Shown piece by piece: positions 24,801 to 39,800 of a DNA stretch of 64,000 nt; position 1 is the first letter of the stretch, and every line of letters begins with the position of its first letter. The stretch covers positions 434,001 through 498,000 of the forward strand of contig JABBOT010000005.1 in the NCBI GenBank assembly GCA_016165875.1, written 5' to 3'. This DNA comes from Acanthopleura granulata (Eukaryota > Mollusca > Polyplacophora > Chitonida > Chitonidae). Under the pieces are notes generated by a model, which was not told the DNA's origin, searched no databases, and saw nothing but the letters and a program-made list of their open reading frames with translations. The translations under genes and the position numbers were made by a program.

Positions 24801-27800
24801 ATTTACAGACCAGCACCTGGCTGGGGTTACTTCTATCTCTTAGTCTAATGTGATAATCGATTATGATTCTACACTTAGTGGGCACATTGAACAATAAAAT
24901 GAATAAAATACACTCATGACAAAATTTGTCTCTGCAAGTTTCCGGCGCCATATGGAATCACAATCTCAGTATAAATGATTGTATTGGAGTTGTTTGCTGT
25001 CTTTGTGCCCGATGCCACTGACAGTTAGGTGGTGAGGACACCGTCTCCGTCCATACTGCAATGGGGTCTGGGATCAGGCAGACTGACATGGTTATACCCT
25101 ATATTTTCAGAGGTCCTTGCCCCACCTGGACGGTTATCAGTCTGATGTGCCTGGTAGCTCTGCTGATCGGCACTGTAGTCCTTGCCATGTTTGATACGTC
25201 CGCCTGTAAGTACATCATATGGAGGGGAGAATGACATATACCATAATTTTGGTGTAGCTTCTTGATTAATTGATGCTTAAGAGCTTTTCACCTGTACGAT
25301 GACGGTCAGTTCTATAGTTGGCGGAAACCGGTGAGGTCCGTGTTAAACCACAGACCTTAGGTAAGTTACTGACGACCTTTCGTGTGACGTTTTTGAAGGC
25401 AGCAAAGTGGCCTTCCATGAATGTAAAACAGTGCAAGTGTCCTTAAGACCGTCGTCTATCGCCTGATTTTCTAACTAACAACTGACATTTAGAGCCCAGG
25501 AATCTACAAATTCAATGTCGAAGACCGGGATTTGAACCCCGCCTTGTAAGGCCTCGATTGGTTAACTTCTTTTCATCCTAAACAGCAGCGGAAGACCCCT
25601 CTCGCTCACATGTTTGTAGTTCTGACTCGCTGCGTTCATCTGGCTGACTGATGTCGCGATTTCGATTCAGAGTCTTTGGCGATGGTTTACAGTCGTGACC
25701 GCCGTGACATGAGCATGCCGCTTCATCAAAAGTAATGAATAACATGCCTTCAGTTCTAAATTGTATGGTTCTTTCACTTGTTGAATGCAAAATAGATATC
25801 ATTACAGTTGTGGGTTTTTTTTTTCAGGGATAGATGTCTTCTTCGGCATTACCATGGGAAGTGTTTTATTACTCGGCAGTAAGTAACCTTATCACCACTG
25901 GGGGATGCCACATGTTAATGATATTGAATATCGGTTAACTGAAAACCACATTGCCTGTACACTGTAGTCGCGGTGGTACTTTCCACTTTTCTTACCTATC
26001 ATGCTACGAAATGTGAAGAAATCATAGTTGAAAGTGTCATACTTATACAAATACTCCTTTTTCTATAAAATGTATCACCACAGGAATATAAATCTGAATG
26101 TGAAAGATTCACTCTGTAACTCATTTTGGTTCCAGTCTTCACGGGCGTATACATGAACAATATTTTGGGTTTGTCCGCCATATTTCCGAAGAACTACACA
26201 AGTGTTCTAATTATGGGAACGGTAAGTAAACCAGTTTGTTAGTGACATTGTACAAGTGTTGTGCATAGAACAGAGCTATTACTTTTTGGGAGTCAAAAGT
26301 ATTTTCTACAATTATAATCTTAGCATATATTGTTCTTTGCACATGTTGAGTTCTCGAAATATATGAAAAGTAATCTGTGCCTACATGCAAACTGTTTGGA
26401 GCATGCAGATTTATTACTTTGAGATTTAATTTGAAGGTCGACTCAATTATGCCAGTGTACTTTCGGTCTGTGTGGCTTTGCACTATTGTGAAATACATTT
26501 TCAAACAAGCAGCGTGATTTAAATATGGAATCCTTCGCTTGCCAATTTTTTTCTACAGTTTTTCCGTGGGTTTTAAGGTTATTTGGTTCAGATTTTTAAA
26601 CGCGTTCTGTCTTCCTCATTGGGTATGTTAGTTACATGGATTTCGTCTTCAGTGCGGGAATCATAGCGCGTCTAACATGAACTCCACCTTCCTGCATATA
26701 CCAGATGAAGCAGGATACACGTACCGGATGCAGCAGGAGACATGTAGCAGATGTCGCAGATATAGCGGGATACACTTGCCAGATGTAGTAGTATACACAT
26801 ACTAGATGTAGCAGGATACACGTAAAAGTTGTAGCAGATGTAACAGGATACACATACAAGATGCAGCAGGATGTAGAAGATATAGTAGGGTACACTTACC
26901 AAATGTAGTAGGATGCACATATCAAATGTAACAGGATACATTTACCAGATGTAGCAGGATGCACTTATCAGATGTAGCAAGATACACATACCAGATGTAG
27001 CAGGATACATATTCCAGATGTAGCAGCATACACAAATCACGTCTGTTCAGTATCTTCACGCATGTTCATATAGATTGTAATTAAGTTGTGCCGAATGAAT
27101 GTTCGGCGTGGCATGTTATAACCCATTGTCATCAAAACCGCCTCGCACTTCAAAGAAGTGTCACAGAGAAGAGCCGGCTGAATTAAATTACTTGGGCAAA
27201 AAGAACTGAATGACAAGGACTCAGAAACTCGCACAGTTGTCTCATCTTCGCCCCTTAGCTGTTACGTGTCCCTTGCACTTACCACTTAAGGCTAATCCTG
27301 ATTATTAATTCCCACGTTATTATAAGAACAGGTGTTTTTTTTTAAAGATTCAATAAAGCGATTGTTTTTACTTAAGTCAGAATTTAAAAACCTAATGTAT
27401 TTCACTATTAATTGCCCCAGGAGTTCCAATTTCGATATTTTTTCTTAATATTACAGATTTTGAAGTGCAACGTTGCAGTGTTGCCAGTTTTTCTTCTCAT
27501 GCACTGTCCAAAAATTAAGTGTTTGAATCAAATTTTAAATTTTGACTTGAGTCGAAGCTGACTTTGTGCAATCGATCCTAAAACTCGTTTGCGGGGTGTC
27601 TGTTCCGCATTCCAAATAAAGTACATCTAGTTGTGATATAAAACTGTGATAATGGTGATGTAAAACCCCTTGTATCTTCTCCCCAGAGCCTAAGCAGCGT
27701 GATGTCCAGCATTGCCACAATCTCGTCCGTTGCAAGTAAGTCAATCTCTGATATACAGTTTAATCGGAAAATAAATATTTTTTCGCTATTCCAACTTACA

Positions 27801-30800
27801 TAATGTCAAAAATGTCTGAATTGTATTGTTTTAGTTTCATTGGAAAGACGTTATCCATGATTTTGTACAATTTCATTTCGTGATTCCTAGTTATTGCTGT
27901 TAGGATACAAGGTTATTAAAGGACGTGTTTATTGTTTCTCCTTTATGTCTAAGTGGGTAAACGGATTTTCGGCATTTCCAAAGCATGTGATTTTCTCTCA
28001 TTTCACTCGAGCACAGAGTCCCCACAACAAGGTTGAAACTCTTCGCAATCAGTATGTAGATCTTCAGCAATTCAGGGTCAGGTTCATTAGTAACTGCCAA
28101 ACAGTTTGAAACATAACTGCTTGATCTCTGTATGCAGCTATTTTGAGTAATATAACTGTCACAGAGTATGGCGCTACATTGCCAAAGCAGACATACGAGA
28201 TGACCAAATCAAAGACTGTTTTTTGACTTTTGTGTTTTGATAACAAAACATGGGGACAGTTCTTGATTATTTAAGGCTGGTAGTCTGATTTTTATCATGG
28301 TCTGTACGGCAGTTTGATTTGTTAGACTGTGAAATCCAAGATGAGAGAAACTAGCAAAAATATCTGCATGAGTCTAAAGTCTAAATCTAGTTAAACGTTG
28401 TACATGCATTAGATTCAGTAGATGTGCTCTACATTTTAATACATGTAATGTTTTTTATTAAGCAGTAATAGAAATCAAAGATGCTCCAAATGCAACCAAC
28501 TCTGCAATTTATTCATTGTACATGACCTCCGTACCTACAAGTATTATTCGAAAATATTGAAGTAGGGTAATAATTTGTTTTTTCATTATGTATTTTTGGT
28601 AAGAAAAATGCTTTATTTGCTAGACAGTTGATTGTTTCGCGTGGTCATCATTAATTCGTATTATACAGCGCGACTCATTGTATTGAATGTTGATTCCGGC
28701 ATGCTTGGATGTAGCCGTACACACGCCAGTGGTGATAATGATTGTTGTTGCATGTTCCAGTAACAAGTGTTGAGAACCAATGAATTCTGTACTCCCACGT
28801 TAGCGTGCAACTAAATAGGGTAAGAGAAAATCACCTGCTGTGTAGCATCAAAATTCTGAATTATTTTTCTCCAACACATGTTACATATCGTTTTTGGCTA
28901 ACGTTTCAGACCAAAGCAAACGGACAAAAACTTGTAACCCTTTCATACCCATTATTCGGAGAGGAGCTCTTTTTTTGCTAATCTGGTAGAGCCGTGTTTC
29001 CCCCTCCCCAGCCCTGTGTTTGATGTTGTCCATCATCCATTGTAACCTGTCATCCAGACTAAACTTGTCTGCACGACTTCTCCAGGAAGTACTGAACGCA
29101 CTTCAACCCACTTAGGTTTCAAATTGTGTTTCATGGGTCTTGTGAAACAGTTGGCTTCTGAGTTTGCTCCTTTGTTTCTTTTGTCCATTGTCAGCATCAT
29201 GACTCTATAGCTACATAGTGACTTCTGCACACGGTCAAGATACCCACATAATGGCCGAGCGTCATTAGGCGAGTGTAAAGAACTCATTCATTTAGGCCAT
29301 ATCCTCCAGCTCTTTGATCTAGTCGTCTGTCCGTACTTCGATTCGGTGCAATGAATAGTACGTAGTAGCTCTGGCCAACCTTTAGCCAAATTCTGATCTG
29401 ATTAATTTCTCAGATATGTCGGCCTGTGCTTCTGTAATTATGTCTACATTGGGGCTGTATGATTTCCGGTCTACACAATGTATCCTCCTCAGTCGGAAGG
29501 AGATTTGTCAAAGTTAACATGTCATGTTGGACTTTACTAATGTCTCCCTCGACTGCCCATTGTCTCTTCTCCGTTGTCCATATATACCTGTGATTAAATG
29601 GACTAAGCTAAACTTTTTAAGATTATCTACTTGTATACTGCGCGTAGGATATGTTTTGCCATTGACATATGTTGCCCTCAGTCGAAGCCACCATTGATTC
29701 AGGTACATGTAGATTTGCTTTTTGTCTTCCCTGATGCTTTTTCATTCTTGCTGTAATTTTTTTTAGATGCATTTGTTCTATCACATTTGTGAATAACATG
29801 AAGGCTTCTGTTAAGGGTAATTCAGTATGGGGCTATATACTTGTATGGTGTGCTCCAACTATCAAAATCATTGTTGTTCGAGTATGGCTATATCATTCAT
29901 TCATCATGAAACCAATCACGTATTTTATCAGTCCATACAGCAATAAGACAGTCTTCTTATTTCCCTATTTCAGTCTCGCCGGCGATTAAAATAAGTGCCA
30001 TTTACTTCTTCCTGGCAGCTATTATTCTACTGCTGGTTGTGTTTGATACGTTTTTCGCTCTTCCATATTTGGTAAGTGTCTCAAAGAGTACCAACCATAA
30101 TTATTCACTTGTGTAGCTCTTTAGAGCGAGGAGAGCCTTTTGATCTGGATAACAACTTTTAGATGATGATCAGTTCATTTCACATTTACCTATTGCTGTA
30201 GAATTTGGTCTCAGGTCGCGCGCGCGCAATGAACCGTAGGTGGGTTAGTTCGTGCTACGTATTAATGTTTGGTGTAATATGTCAGACATGTAAATCCATG
30301 TTTGATCTTTGATTACATCGAACTTCACTTACATCCAGTAATAACAGTGATGGCAACCTTCCTTAAGAGACGTTATAATTTTAAAAGTTATAGTGCAGAT
30401 TATCCTTTAATAATATGTCTGTTTTGTGCCTGTTTTACATGTTTTGCGAACAGCGGGCAAAATATTTTGTGAACTGATGATTTTTTTATTATGTTAACAC
30501 ATCAAGATTAACATGTGCTCCATGTTTTTTTGTAAAAAGTGTCATGATCTAAACAGAATATATATCAGTTTCTAATCTAGTGTATGTCGATTTATTGCAG
30601 AAGTTTTATCGCCATTACAGGGCAATAGTTGCCATGAAACTTTCAGCTAATGCCGGAGCAGTAATTAAAGAGAAACGAAAACGTCCACTTCTTCATACTT
30701 TTAAGCAGGTATTTGTCATTCCTTCATTAATTTACTATCAACACGTACAAACGCAAACATTTCAAAAAATACAATACAGTGATTATTCTTCGAAGTAACT

Positions 30801-33800
30801 TGGCCACAATACATGTATTTGTTATAATGAGGCCATTTTATCCCCGCTTGTCACTGAAAATGAAGTCATTGGGATTTTATTGTTATTGAGAAAGGAGCGT
30901 GCACATGTGCATCGTTGTACCTGTTGCGGGGCGTAGCGCAGATTGTTGAGCAGAATGTAGTGGACACTGTTGAGCAGGACGTAGCAGAGATTGTTGAACA
31001 GGGTGAAGCAAAAATTGTTGACCCGTTCGAAGCGCAGATTGTTAAACAGGTTGTAGCGGAGATTGTTGAACAGAGTGTAGCGGAGATTGTTGAGCAGGGA
31101 GTAGCAGAGACTGTTGAGCAGGGAGTAGCGGAGATTGTTGAGCAGCGTGAAGCGCAGATTGTTGAGCAGGGTGTAGGGGAGATTGTTGAACAAAGTATGG
31201 CGGGGATTGTTGAGCAGATCATAGCCCAGGTTGTTGAACAGGGCGTAGCGGAGACTGTTGAGTAGAGGCTAAAGGGGATTGTTGAGCATTGTATAGCAGG
31301 GATTGTTGAGCAGAGTGTAGCGGAGACTGTTGAGCAGAGTGTAGCATTGTTGAACAGAGTGTAGCGGAGATTGTGGAGCAGAGTGTAATGGTAATTTTTG
31401 AGCAGGGAATACGGGGGTTGTTGAACAATGTGTGGCGGAGACTGCTGAACAGGGTATAGCGGACATAGTTGACCAGTATCTAATGGTGATTTTTGAACCA
31501 AGTATAGTGGAGATTATTGAGCGGAAAGTAGCGGGTCAGGATGTAACTGATGTAACTGAGATTTCTGAGCAGAGTATGGTAGAGATTGATGAGCAGATTG
31601 CAATAGACACTGAGGAGCATGATGCTATAGAGGTTGTTGAGCAGGCTGGTGTGAAATAGTTGAACAGGGTGTAGCTCCTATTGTATACAAGGGGGAAATG
31701 TGATTATTTTGCAAGATGAAGAGAATGGGTTTGGTTTAGTGAAAGCATGACACAAAGGAGATGGTAACGTAAAGAGGCTTCGATTGCTCTCAAAGGGATG
31801 AACGTCGCAGTCAGAATTTCATTCAGAAAAATGCTACCTTGAACATATTTATGTGTGCTGCCAAAAGTAAAATCCTGTGTTTTAGTGTAACATAACAAAC
31901 AAAGAAAACGATATTTACATATGACTTAGTTTTCTTCCATACATTTACTCATAAAGGCCCTCAATTATCTCGGATCGACCCTCATTCTACAGGTCTGGAC
32001 TGTGTCTCTCTCTGTGTGGCTCGTGTACTTCTCCTCGACAGTGATCTATCCCGCCATGATGGCAAACACCTCCCAAATTGACCCAGGGTTTCCTCTCCCA
32101 GGTAAATATTGAAGTATATAAATCAATTCCAAACCGAACATTTCAGCTTCCTTAACCACACTATCTACTCCAGTCCGGCCGGTCGATAGCAGACAGGGGA
32201 TGGTAAATGAGATTTGTGGGGTGGGGGTGGGGGGTCAAAACTTCACAGAGGTGAAGAGAAGATCGAAACGCGTTTTCGTTAGCAGACAGATGTTTGCAGG
32301 GAGAAGTTGTATAACCTGTTATTCCCAAATGCTACTGTACCCCTGGAGATTTCATCTAATCAGGTTCATTCATTATTAGTGGTACTAATTTACATGTGAT
32401 GTCGGTGCGTCAGCTCATCGTCCCCAGGGTCAGTACAAGGCAAACTCCGGCATGTTTGCGTATTTCCCTTTTTATCACGCAGCTATGGCCACCTGCCCTC
32501 GATCGTTTATTGCATATAAGTTTGTCTCCGTCTTCTTACCAAACTGACATAGGCCGACGTTCATTTCTGTGCAGCAGTGTGTCTGTCTGCTGCCCTCCTG
32601 GCGGACCGTACGTGGGAAGGTCTGCCAGCAACTCGCGGATGGCCGAGGGTCTCCCTCTGGCGCTGCCCGGTTTGTTCCGACCATAATGAACACCGGCGTT
32701 GTATAAGGGAAATATTCTTTAGTACGGCGTAAAACACCAATCAAATGAATAAACGCATAAATAAATAAATAAACAAGGACATCATGAACGTTCCTATGAT
32801 GATGCAGTGATCAGCGGTTGGTATAAGGTGTTTTGAAGGTTCTGCTGGAATTTATATGTGGTTTTCACAAATATAATTATTAAAAGTATGTAACACTGAA
32901 AAATCAAGATGTGAGTTAGTTGCAAGTTCATATCTCTGAATGATCATCTTATTTGCTCCATTTTAAATATTTTACCGGCTTTGTCCGACAGATTGGCTAT
33001 GTTACAAATAGTCTCCGCTTAAAGAAATCATACAATCGATATTATAAATTAATAAGCAGTTAACAAAATCTACAACGAGTTTCAGTATTTCGCTCGGAGT
33101 GAATTAATCCTCTGCGACGTACACGCGTTAAGATTGGAACAGCACCAAGCTTTGAAATGTTTATTTTTATCTCAGTAGTAACACACATAGCATTTTTCAC
33201 AACAGTTGTTTTCAGAATGTCAAATTTCTCAAATATGTAAAAAAAACTAAATGGATACTGCCATAAGGTTTGGCAAATAGGATCAGTTCCCACCTGTAGC
33301 GCTGAACAGAACATTAAGCTAATACAACGAACGTGTAACCATCTGCTTGTGTGCTAACGGACGCGTGGTTTTATGACTAACACTGAAAGCTTCATTGATA
33401 ATTATTGAAGAAAATCTGCATGTTCTGTCTGTTTTGTTGTAGATGCTTATTGGACACCGGTGATTGGCCTACTCGTTTTCCCAGTGTTCGCTGTGTTGGG
33501 AAATATGTTAACGTTCCTCATTAACAAGGTAGGTACGACCTGAATTACTAAAACAATGTCCGGAGCAACGCGGAATCCGATGGAAGCAAGCAATTCTGTC
33601 ATAAAATGTGCTCTTTGCAAATGGTAGAGACTTGAACTTAAGAGATGATCTAAGTAGCTATTCATAGGGGAACTCATTCAAAAAGTGTAAGCGCCCCTTT
33701 CGTATTCAGGTGAAGCATCTTTAAATGATATAAAAGCCCTAGTGTTCGCACTTAAGGGATCACGTTCAGAATTGGAAAGTGCTCTTGTACACTTTAAGTG

Positions 33801-36800
33801 AACTAATTAAGTGCTACATTTGACATTTTCTTTAAACAACGGTAGATTTAATGGCGTGAATGATATTATGTAATTCATGCTGCTTCTACCACTGCAACTT
33901 TATTGCTAGTCCAACATTTGCAAAACACCCGTAAACCGTGAAGAGGCGTTCCAAGTCGATAATCTCAAGACAGCCAAATCACAAGTTCCCAAAGTTAAAG
34001 AAATACTATACTCACTGTAAAGCTCATAACATGTAAAAGAAGTTTCCCGTAATGCAGAGAAGGTAGGGAATCTACTCTTTCCCATTACGTCGAATTAAGG
34101 CTTTAAGATTTTAGTCTGTCCATGGGCATTCTGAACTGATTAATATCAGATTATAGCGTTGATTTATTTTCTTTCGTTGTTCGTCGTTTTTACTGGCATA
34201 GATTCACTTAATAGTAAATTTGCTGTTTCAATCACTCCCTTACTTCTGCTTGTAGCATAGTTCTCTCTCTCAATGGCAGTGCCGTCGTTAGAGTAGCAAG
34301 TCGCCCATGTGGCCCCTAGTTTTCGTAATCAAATCTCCCGAGCATAACAGGCCGCTGGCGGAAACACCTCGCTATAAATTAGGTTTGGCCTTTTCAAAGG
34401 CGAGCAGCAACAGGGCGAAAGAGCAATTACTGACGGCTAGGAGTATCTCGCCTACAAACCAACACACAGGGACGCAATCAACGCTCACAAGCCACCGATA
34501 AAAATGCTGCCAAGTTCTAAAAGCCTTAGATAAATTGTGTTTTGGCCTGTGAATGGAAAGCTAAGAATCAGGACACGTCTTCGGCGGGCCTCTTCTGGAC
34601 TGGGACATTCCCTCTATCTGCGAGTCAAGTGGAGCGTAATTCTAATAGATGAGCTGACTTTGCCTATCTGTGTTAACAGAGTTTCTACCTCAATACCATC
34701 AAGTAGAAGAGTTCTTTCGGTTTCAACGTACTACAACAGTGCAAAGGTCTTCACGGCCGAGTGGTTAGAGTGCTAGCGCAGCACAGTGATTTAGGAACCT
34801 CTCATCAAAGGTGTCCCTGAGTTTAAGTTCAGTTCATGCTGACTTCATCTACGGCCGCCCGTTGGAAGGCCTGCCAGCAACATCCAGATGGTCGTGGGTT
34901 TCCGCCGGGCTCTGTCCGGTTTCCTTCCACAACAATGCTGGCCGCCGTCGTATAAGTGAAATATTCTTGGATACGACGTAAAACACCGATCAGATAAAAA
35001 ATAAGTACAATATCACATGGCTGCACTTTCACACTTATAGCTTTTCATAATTAACTGTCACCTTGTGGAGATAATATACACATTGTGGTGATGGGAACTG
35101 TTGCGAGTACATGAAGACTTATCCCCAGCTAGCCGTCCTGTCTTTTCCATGCTGACAGGCGGGGAGCTATAGTCATAGCTGTAATCATAGCTACATGTAG
35201 ACAATAAATAATACATCGAATCCCATTTAAGCGGATTGGTTTTATAATGATCCAAGAAGGGCATGTAAACAGGAACACTTAGCACCATGCAGGTGCATAA
35301 CTTACAGAAAACGAGAGTTCACCTGAAACTCTGAAAAAGGGTAAGAATGATCTCATCTTATGTAAAAAATACCCATTTAATCATAAGTAAGGCAGAGTTT
35401 CGTTCGTGAAGAAATAACGTAGTAGTGGGTTGACAAGTAATCATCTTGGCTTCCGGCCAGCATGGTGTCTGGCTCCAGTGCCGTGACAAATGCTGATCTG
35501 TTAAGGCAGGTCAAATTAACCCTGACCAAGACAAGGGAGTAAATTGTCTTCGTTTGATCAGCCAATCACGCTTCAGACTAATATGCTTAGTTGAGACATT
35601 ATTTAAAGAATTATTCTGTCTGGTCATAGCAGAGCTCACTTGCTAAGCCGGCTTAGGTATTGCTACTTACTCCTCATCGCGCAATTATTAACGGTGTAAT
35701 GTGCGCTTATATTTTGTGAATTAACTTTAAGTGTAGGCATAGGTGAGGAAAGATGTAAAGAACATCGGTTCTATGTCGTAATAGTGACACTAATTTGTTG
35801 AAGATTTGGTTTTCATTACCTTGTTAACATAGAGCGGTTTATAGCGCTCCCTCGTAGTCTTGAAATGAAACGCCTGTCAGATGAGTGATTGTGAAGGGAA
35901 ATTCATGATTATGTTGGTGAATACCGCAAATGCTGTTGCCTCGGGGCACTTGTATAAACTCTTTGTAACATGCCATACTGTCATGCAAAATTCGAATCTC
36001 TGTATGTGTATTCTTACTTTATGGCAAAGTGTAAAATATTAAAAAAAATATTTTTTGATTATTATCATACAGATTAGCGACAGTGATAATTTCGGTTGTG
36101 CAGCTGGGAATATAATTGTCGCTTGACAAGGAACAAAAATGGGACTAGAGAGAATGTATTTTTGCGTCAGAATATTACATGTTACCTTTTTGTGGATTGG
36201 TACATTTCCAATTTGGCAACACACGACATGTAAATTAGTGATTGGAATTTAAAATAAAAGATAAGGACAAGTAAAAAAGTCCAAAATAAATGAGAAAAGT
36301 ACGTGATAGGAATTAACCTTAAATGATGAACGAACGAAGAAAAAGGTGCGTCTGTCATGATGCAGCAATTTTTTGGAATGATCCTCTTATTTCATTTAAA
36401 ATACAGGCGACCGTTAAACAAATAGGTATTCAACCATTTAAAAACAAAGGAAACAAAACACACACGCACAAAAAATCTCTTGATGGATTGATACTAAGCT
36501 GCATCAACTTGTCTTTAGATAACTTGCTTGCGTAGGGTTTGGCGTCGTTTCCGTTAATTTTACTATGCTGGCTCTTTGTGACGGACAGGCTCCAGTGCCA
36601 ACATATTTATAATGTTGTCTGGAAAGCACGTGCCGAAGATACCACGACATAGCGCTTTATTGACACTTGCTTTTTGTTTGGGGTTTTGCGTCGATTCCGG
36701 CAACTTCGCAATGCTGGTTCCTGGTGACAAATGGGTTCCAAAGCCAACATATTTACAATGCTGGCTCATTGGAACACCGTGCCAAAGACAGCATGATATG

Positions 36801-39800
36801 GCGCCAGCAGAGTTTTTGTCGCTGCTGTCGTGTTGGTGGATTGGGCCATTAAGGTCTAGCCCTATTGCATTGTTTTGTGTAAATATTTAAATATTTATTT
36901 TATATATATTAAACGCTTACAGTCCAAAGAATGTTGAGTATTTCTAGACCAGAGACATCCAAGACATTGTACATAGCAGCACTGAAACGTTTGGCTTAAT
37001 TCTGCTTAAGCCATGGAGCTATTAAATCGCGTTAAGTTACAACTGTTTAAGCCTTTCAACGGACACATATAGTATTTGATTCTTTCCTTGATTGTCTTAC
37101 GCCGTACTAAAGAGTTTTACACTAATATGACGACGACCAGTGTAATTTTGGACGGAATCGGACAGAACGGGGGGAACCCACGGCCATCTGCAGGTTTCTG
37201 GCAAACCTTCTCACGTACAGCCGAGGAGGAAACCAGCATGAGCGGAACTTGAAACTCCTATCGGCTGCTTTGGTATGAGGCTCGTGGGTCGTTGTGGGCG
37301 TAAACCATCTCTACCACGAAAGTTTCGACATTCATAGCAAACTACCGAGGTGTATGTACAAAAAGTCCTGTTTTACCGGTTACGTGTGACTATTTGCCAT
37401 CTGTCACATTGTCGTCGTTGCCCTGTGTTTACACTCCATGCTATTGTCTTTAATGTTATGTTTAATGATCACTGAATGGCCTAAAGAGAAATGCACAAAT
37501 CATAGTTTGTCTGTTTCAGCCGGGTGCCCAGTTCCTGTGGATCGCTTGTCTACTCCGGACCGTCTTGTCCATCCCATTCTTCCTCCTGTGCAACTTCCGA
37601 TCTGATACCAGATCTCTTTCTGTCCTCATAACTAACGATTATGCCTTCCTGGCTGGCGGAGCGCTGTTTGGGCTGACCCACGGGTACATGGGCGCACTGG
37701 GGATGATGTATGGTCCAGAGTAAGTCATTTAGCCATAAGTATTGAAACCTGTTACGGCCATGAAAGAACCGTCCTGTAGTATTGCTCAAATCTGCGATGT
37801 ATGGAAGCCGGTTACGGCCATGAATGTACCGCCGTGTCAATGTAATGTCTCTCAAATGTGCGTCTTATGGAAGCCGGCGAAGGCCACCGTTGTTTCAGCG
37901 TGTTATCCTTTATGATGGCACAAAGCCAGGGGACGAAGTGAAGGTACGATGGCGCTAAGCGAATGCATGACGACCATTGCTTTTTACCATCGTGACATCG
38001 TTTCATTTTGTCGTGTTATCATCGTGTCATCATATCGTGCGATCGTGTCATCGCTTTTTACTATCGTACTATCACTTTGTAACATGGCAACATGGCTTTA
38101 TATCGCCTCGTGCCATCTATTCGTGTCGTCGCACCATCGCTTCGTGTCATCGTGTTATCATGCCGTCGTATCATTGCTTCGTACCGTCGTGCCATCGCCT
38201 TGAATCATCATGCCATCGCAACATGTAATGGTGTCTTCGTTTTGTACCATCGTGTCATCGCTTTTTACCATCGTACCATGGCTTCGTGTCGTCCTTCTAG
38301 TTCCACGCTTTCTTTGCCACTTTCTACAAAACACAATTACAGGAAGAGGAAGAGCCGTAAAGCATTTCTTCCGTTATATGGGGAATTGTTGTTGGGTGGG
38401 AGGATGCGTGGACACTATGCTTTGATCAGTGGCCATTCTGTTATTGCTTTGCAAACTAATATCATCATATCTTCCTGCCATGGCTTCGTAACACCGTGCC
38501 GAGGTTTTGTCTTGTCGGTTCGTCCCATCGTGTGGCGACACCACAATGAAACGAAGGCTCCAAGATGATTTTACTCGCTGTCCACAACGACATGTGTTAT
38601 CTCTGCGCCAGTATACGGGATAAGGAAGCAACAGTTCTCATTATAAGTAGGCTGCACACAGTAATCACTTGGGACTCAACATTTTTGATATGATTAATAA
38701 TTATAAAAAAACAACATATTCTCACCCAAACCCATATATTATCTATTCCTCCTGTCGTCTACAACGACCATGCATTTTTAATACATCTTGTCAGATTAGG
38801 TCTATTTATTTTAGCCTAGACATATTAGAAAAAGTTTTGTCTTGAATAACTTCTTTCTGTCTCGCAACAATCATATGTACATGACGAGGATGTGAGCGAA
38901 TTTTTATTGACGTATAGGGAACATTGTCCGTCTGAAAAATCAGTCGTCACTTTTCTGTAAGGCTAGTTTCCAGTGTGGAAAAGGGTAAAATCAAGTCCCC
39001 AAACGCGCTCTTCGCGTCAAGGGAAATCACTCTTTGGATGAAAAAGATACAAGGCGACCATATGCTTCTCTCCCCTATCATGTCCACGTAGCAAAACAAT
39101 TTAGACCGTTGGTATTTCCAGGACATCAGGAATTGACAGATTGCTAACAGCATAAAACTGACTGATGTGTTTTGGCAGCCATTTTGCGTCGGTATATATT
39201 ATTTCGTCTATGTTAATTGGAATTTACGAGAATTTTATAATGCAGTAGATCGGGAAGTATGTACAGTTAAGTTATGAATGGGACACTTCTAAAAACCCTT
39301 GTCGCCTTTAACAAGGGGTCCAAAGCCGTGTGCTTCTTGGATTACGTCACACATCTAGGATCATAGGTGCTCAGAAAGCGTCACGGCAGAAAATTGTGCA
39401 TTTGGACCCTCCTGTGTAGCCCGACCGAGTCTCCCTTTGAACTATTCAATATGGTAGCGTTTGAGCCCATCATTAATAGACAGTATGATGCATGTGTTAT
39501 TCCCGGAACTGGATAGTGCACATTTTGCTCACGCCATCTTCACGATCAGTCTTCTCATGTAGTCCAGCAGTATTAATGCCGCATGTACTTTGGTTTTATT
39601 CGGACTTGGCATTACAGTTAGGCTTGGAGACAATAAGCGGTGTGCGACTCTCGTCTGACGGTTTGCACATTCTAACGTTCGTTGAAGACCACGTATGTTC
39701 TGCCTACATGGTGTACATATCTAGAAGTATCGGGAAGCTTCGTCAGTAACTTGCCAAAGGTCGTTGGTTTACGCGGGACAGTCTGCTTTCCTCCACCAAT

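Larger units (their letters stand above)
33529..37519. other. Intron 11, longest intron
   Basis: Four kilobases holding a full SINE (34746-35010), a reverse SINE (37094-37290) and a two-copy direct repeat with 146-base spacing (36541-36790). The rest shows nothing recognisable. Confidence 0.7.

Noticed and set aside
26632..27035. Minus-strand Tyr/Cys/Leu-rich frames resembling membrane segments
   Set aside because: They are translations of the GATGTAGCAGGATACACA repeat in intron 6 and repeat with its period.
30866..31501. 211-codon minus-strand frame as a gene
   Set aside because: It is a by-product of a 24-bp minisatellite in an intron; no start context, domain or splice support. Kept only as an observation.
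34746..34835. tRNA gene on the plus strand (GGCCGAGTGGTTAG)
   Set aside because: The A and B boxes are present, but there is no acceptor stem or anticodon arm, and a SINE body and tail follow. The tRNA-like heads at 1.2, 1.7, 18.3, 25.5 and 52.9 kb were rejected on the same grounds.
38092..38568. 158-codon plus-strand frame as a gene
   Set aside because: It is produced by a degenerate CATCGTGTCATCG repeat within intron 12. The composition is extreme and all three frames look alike.
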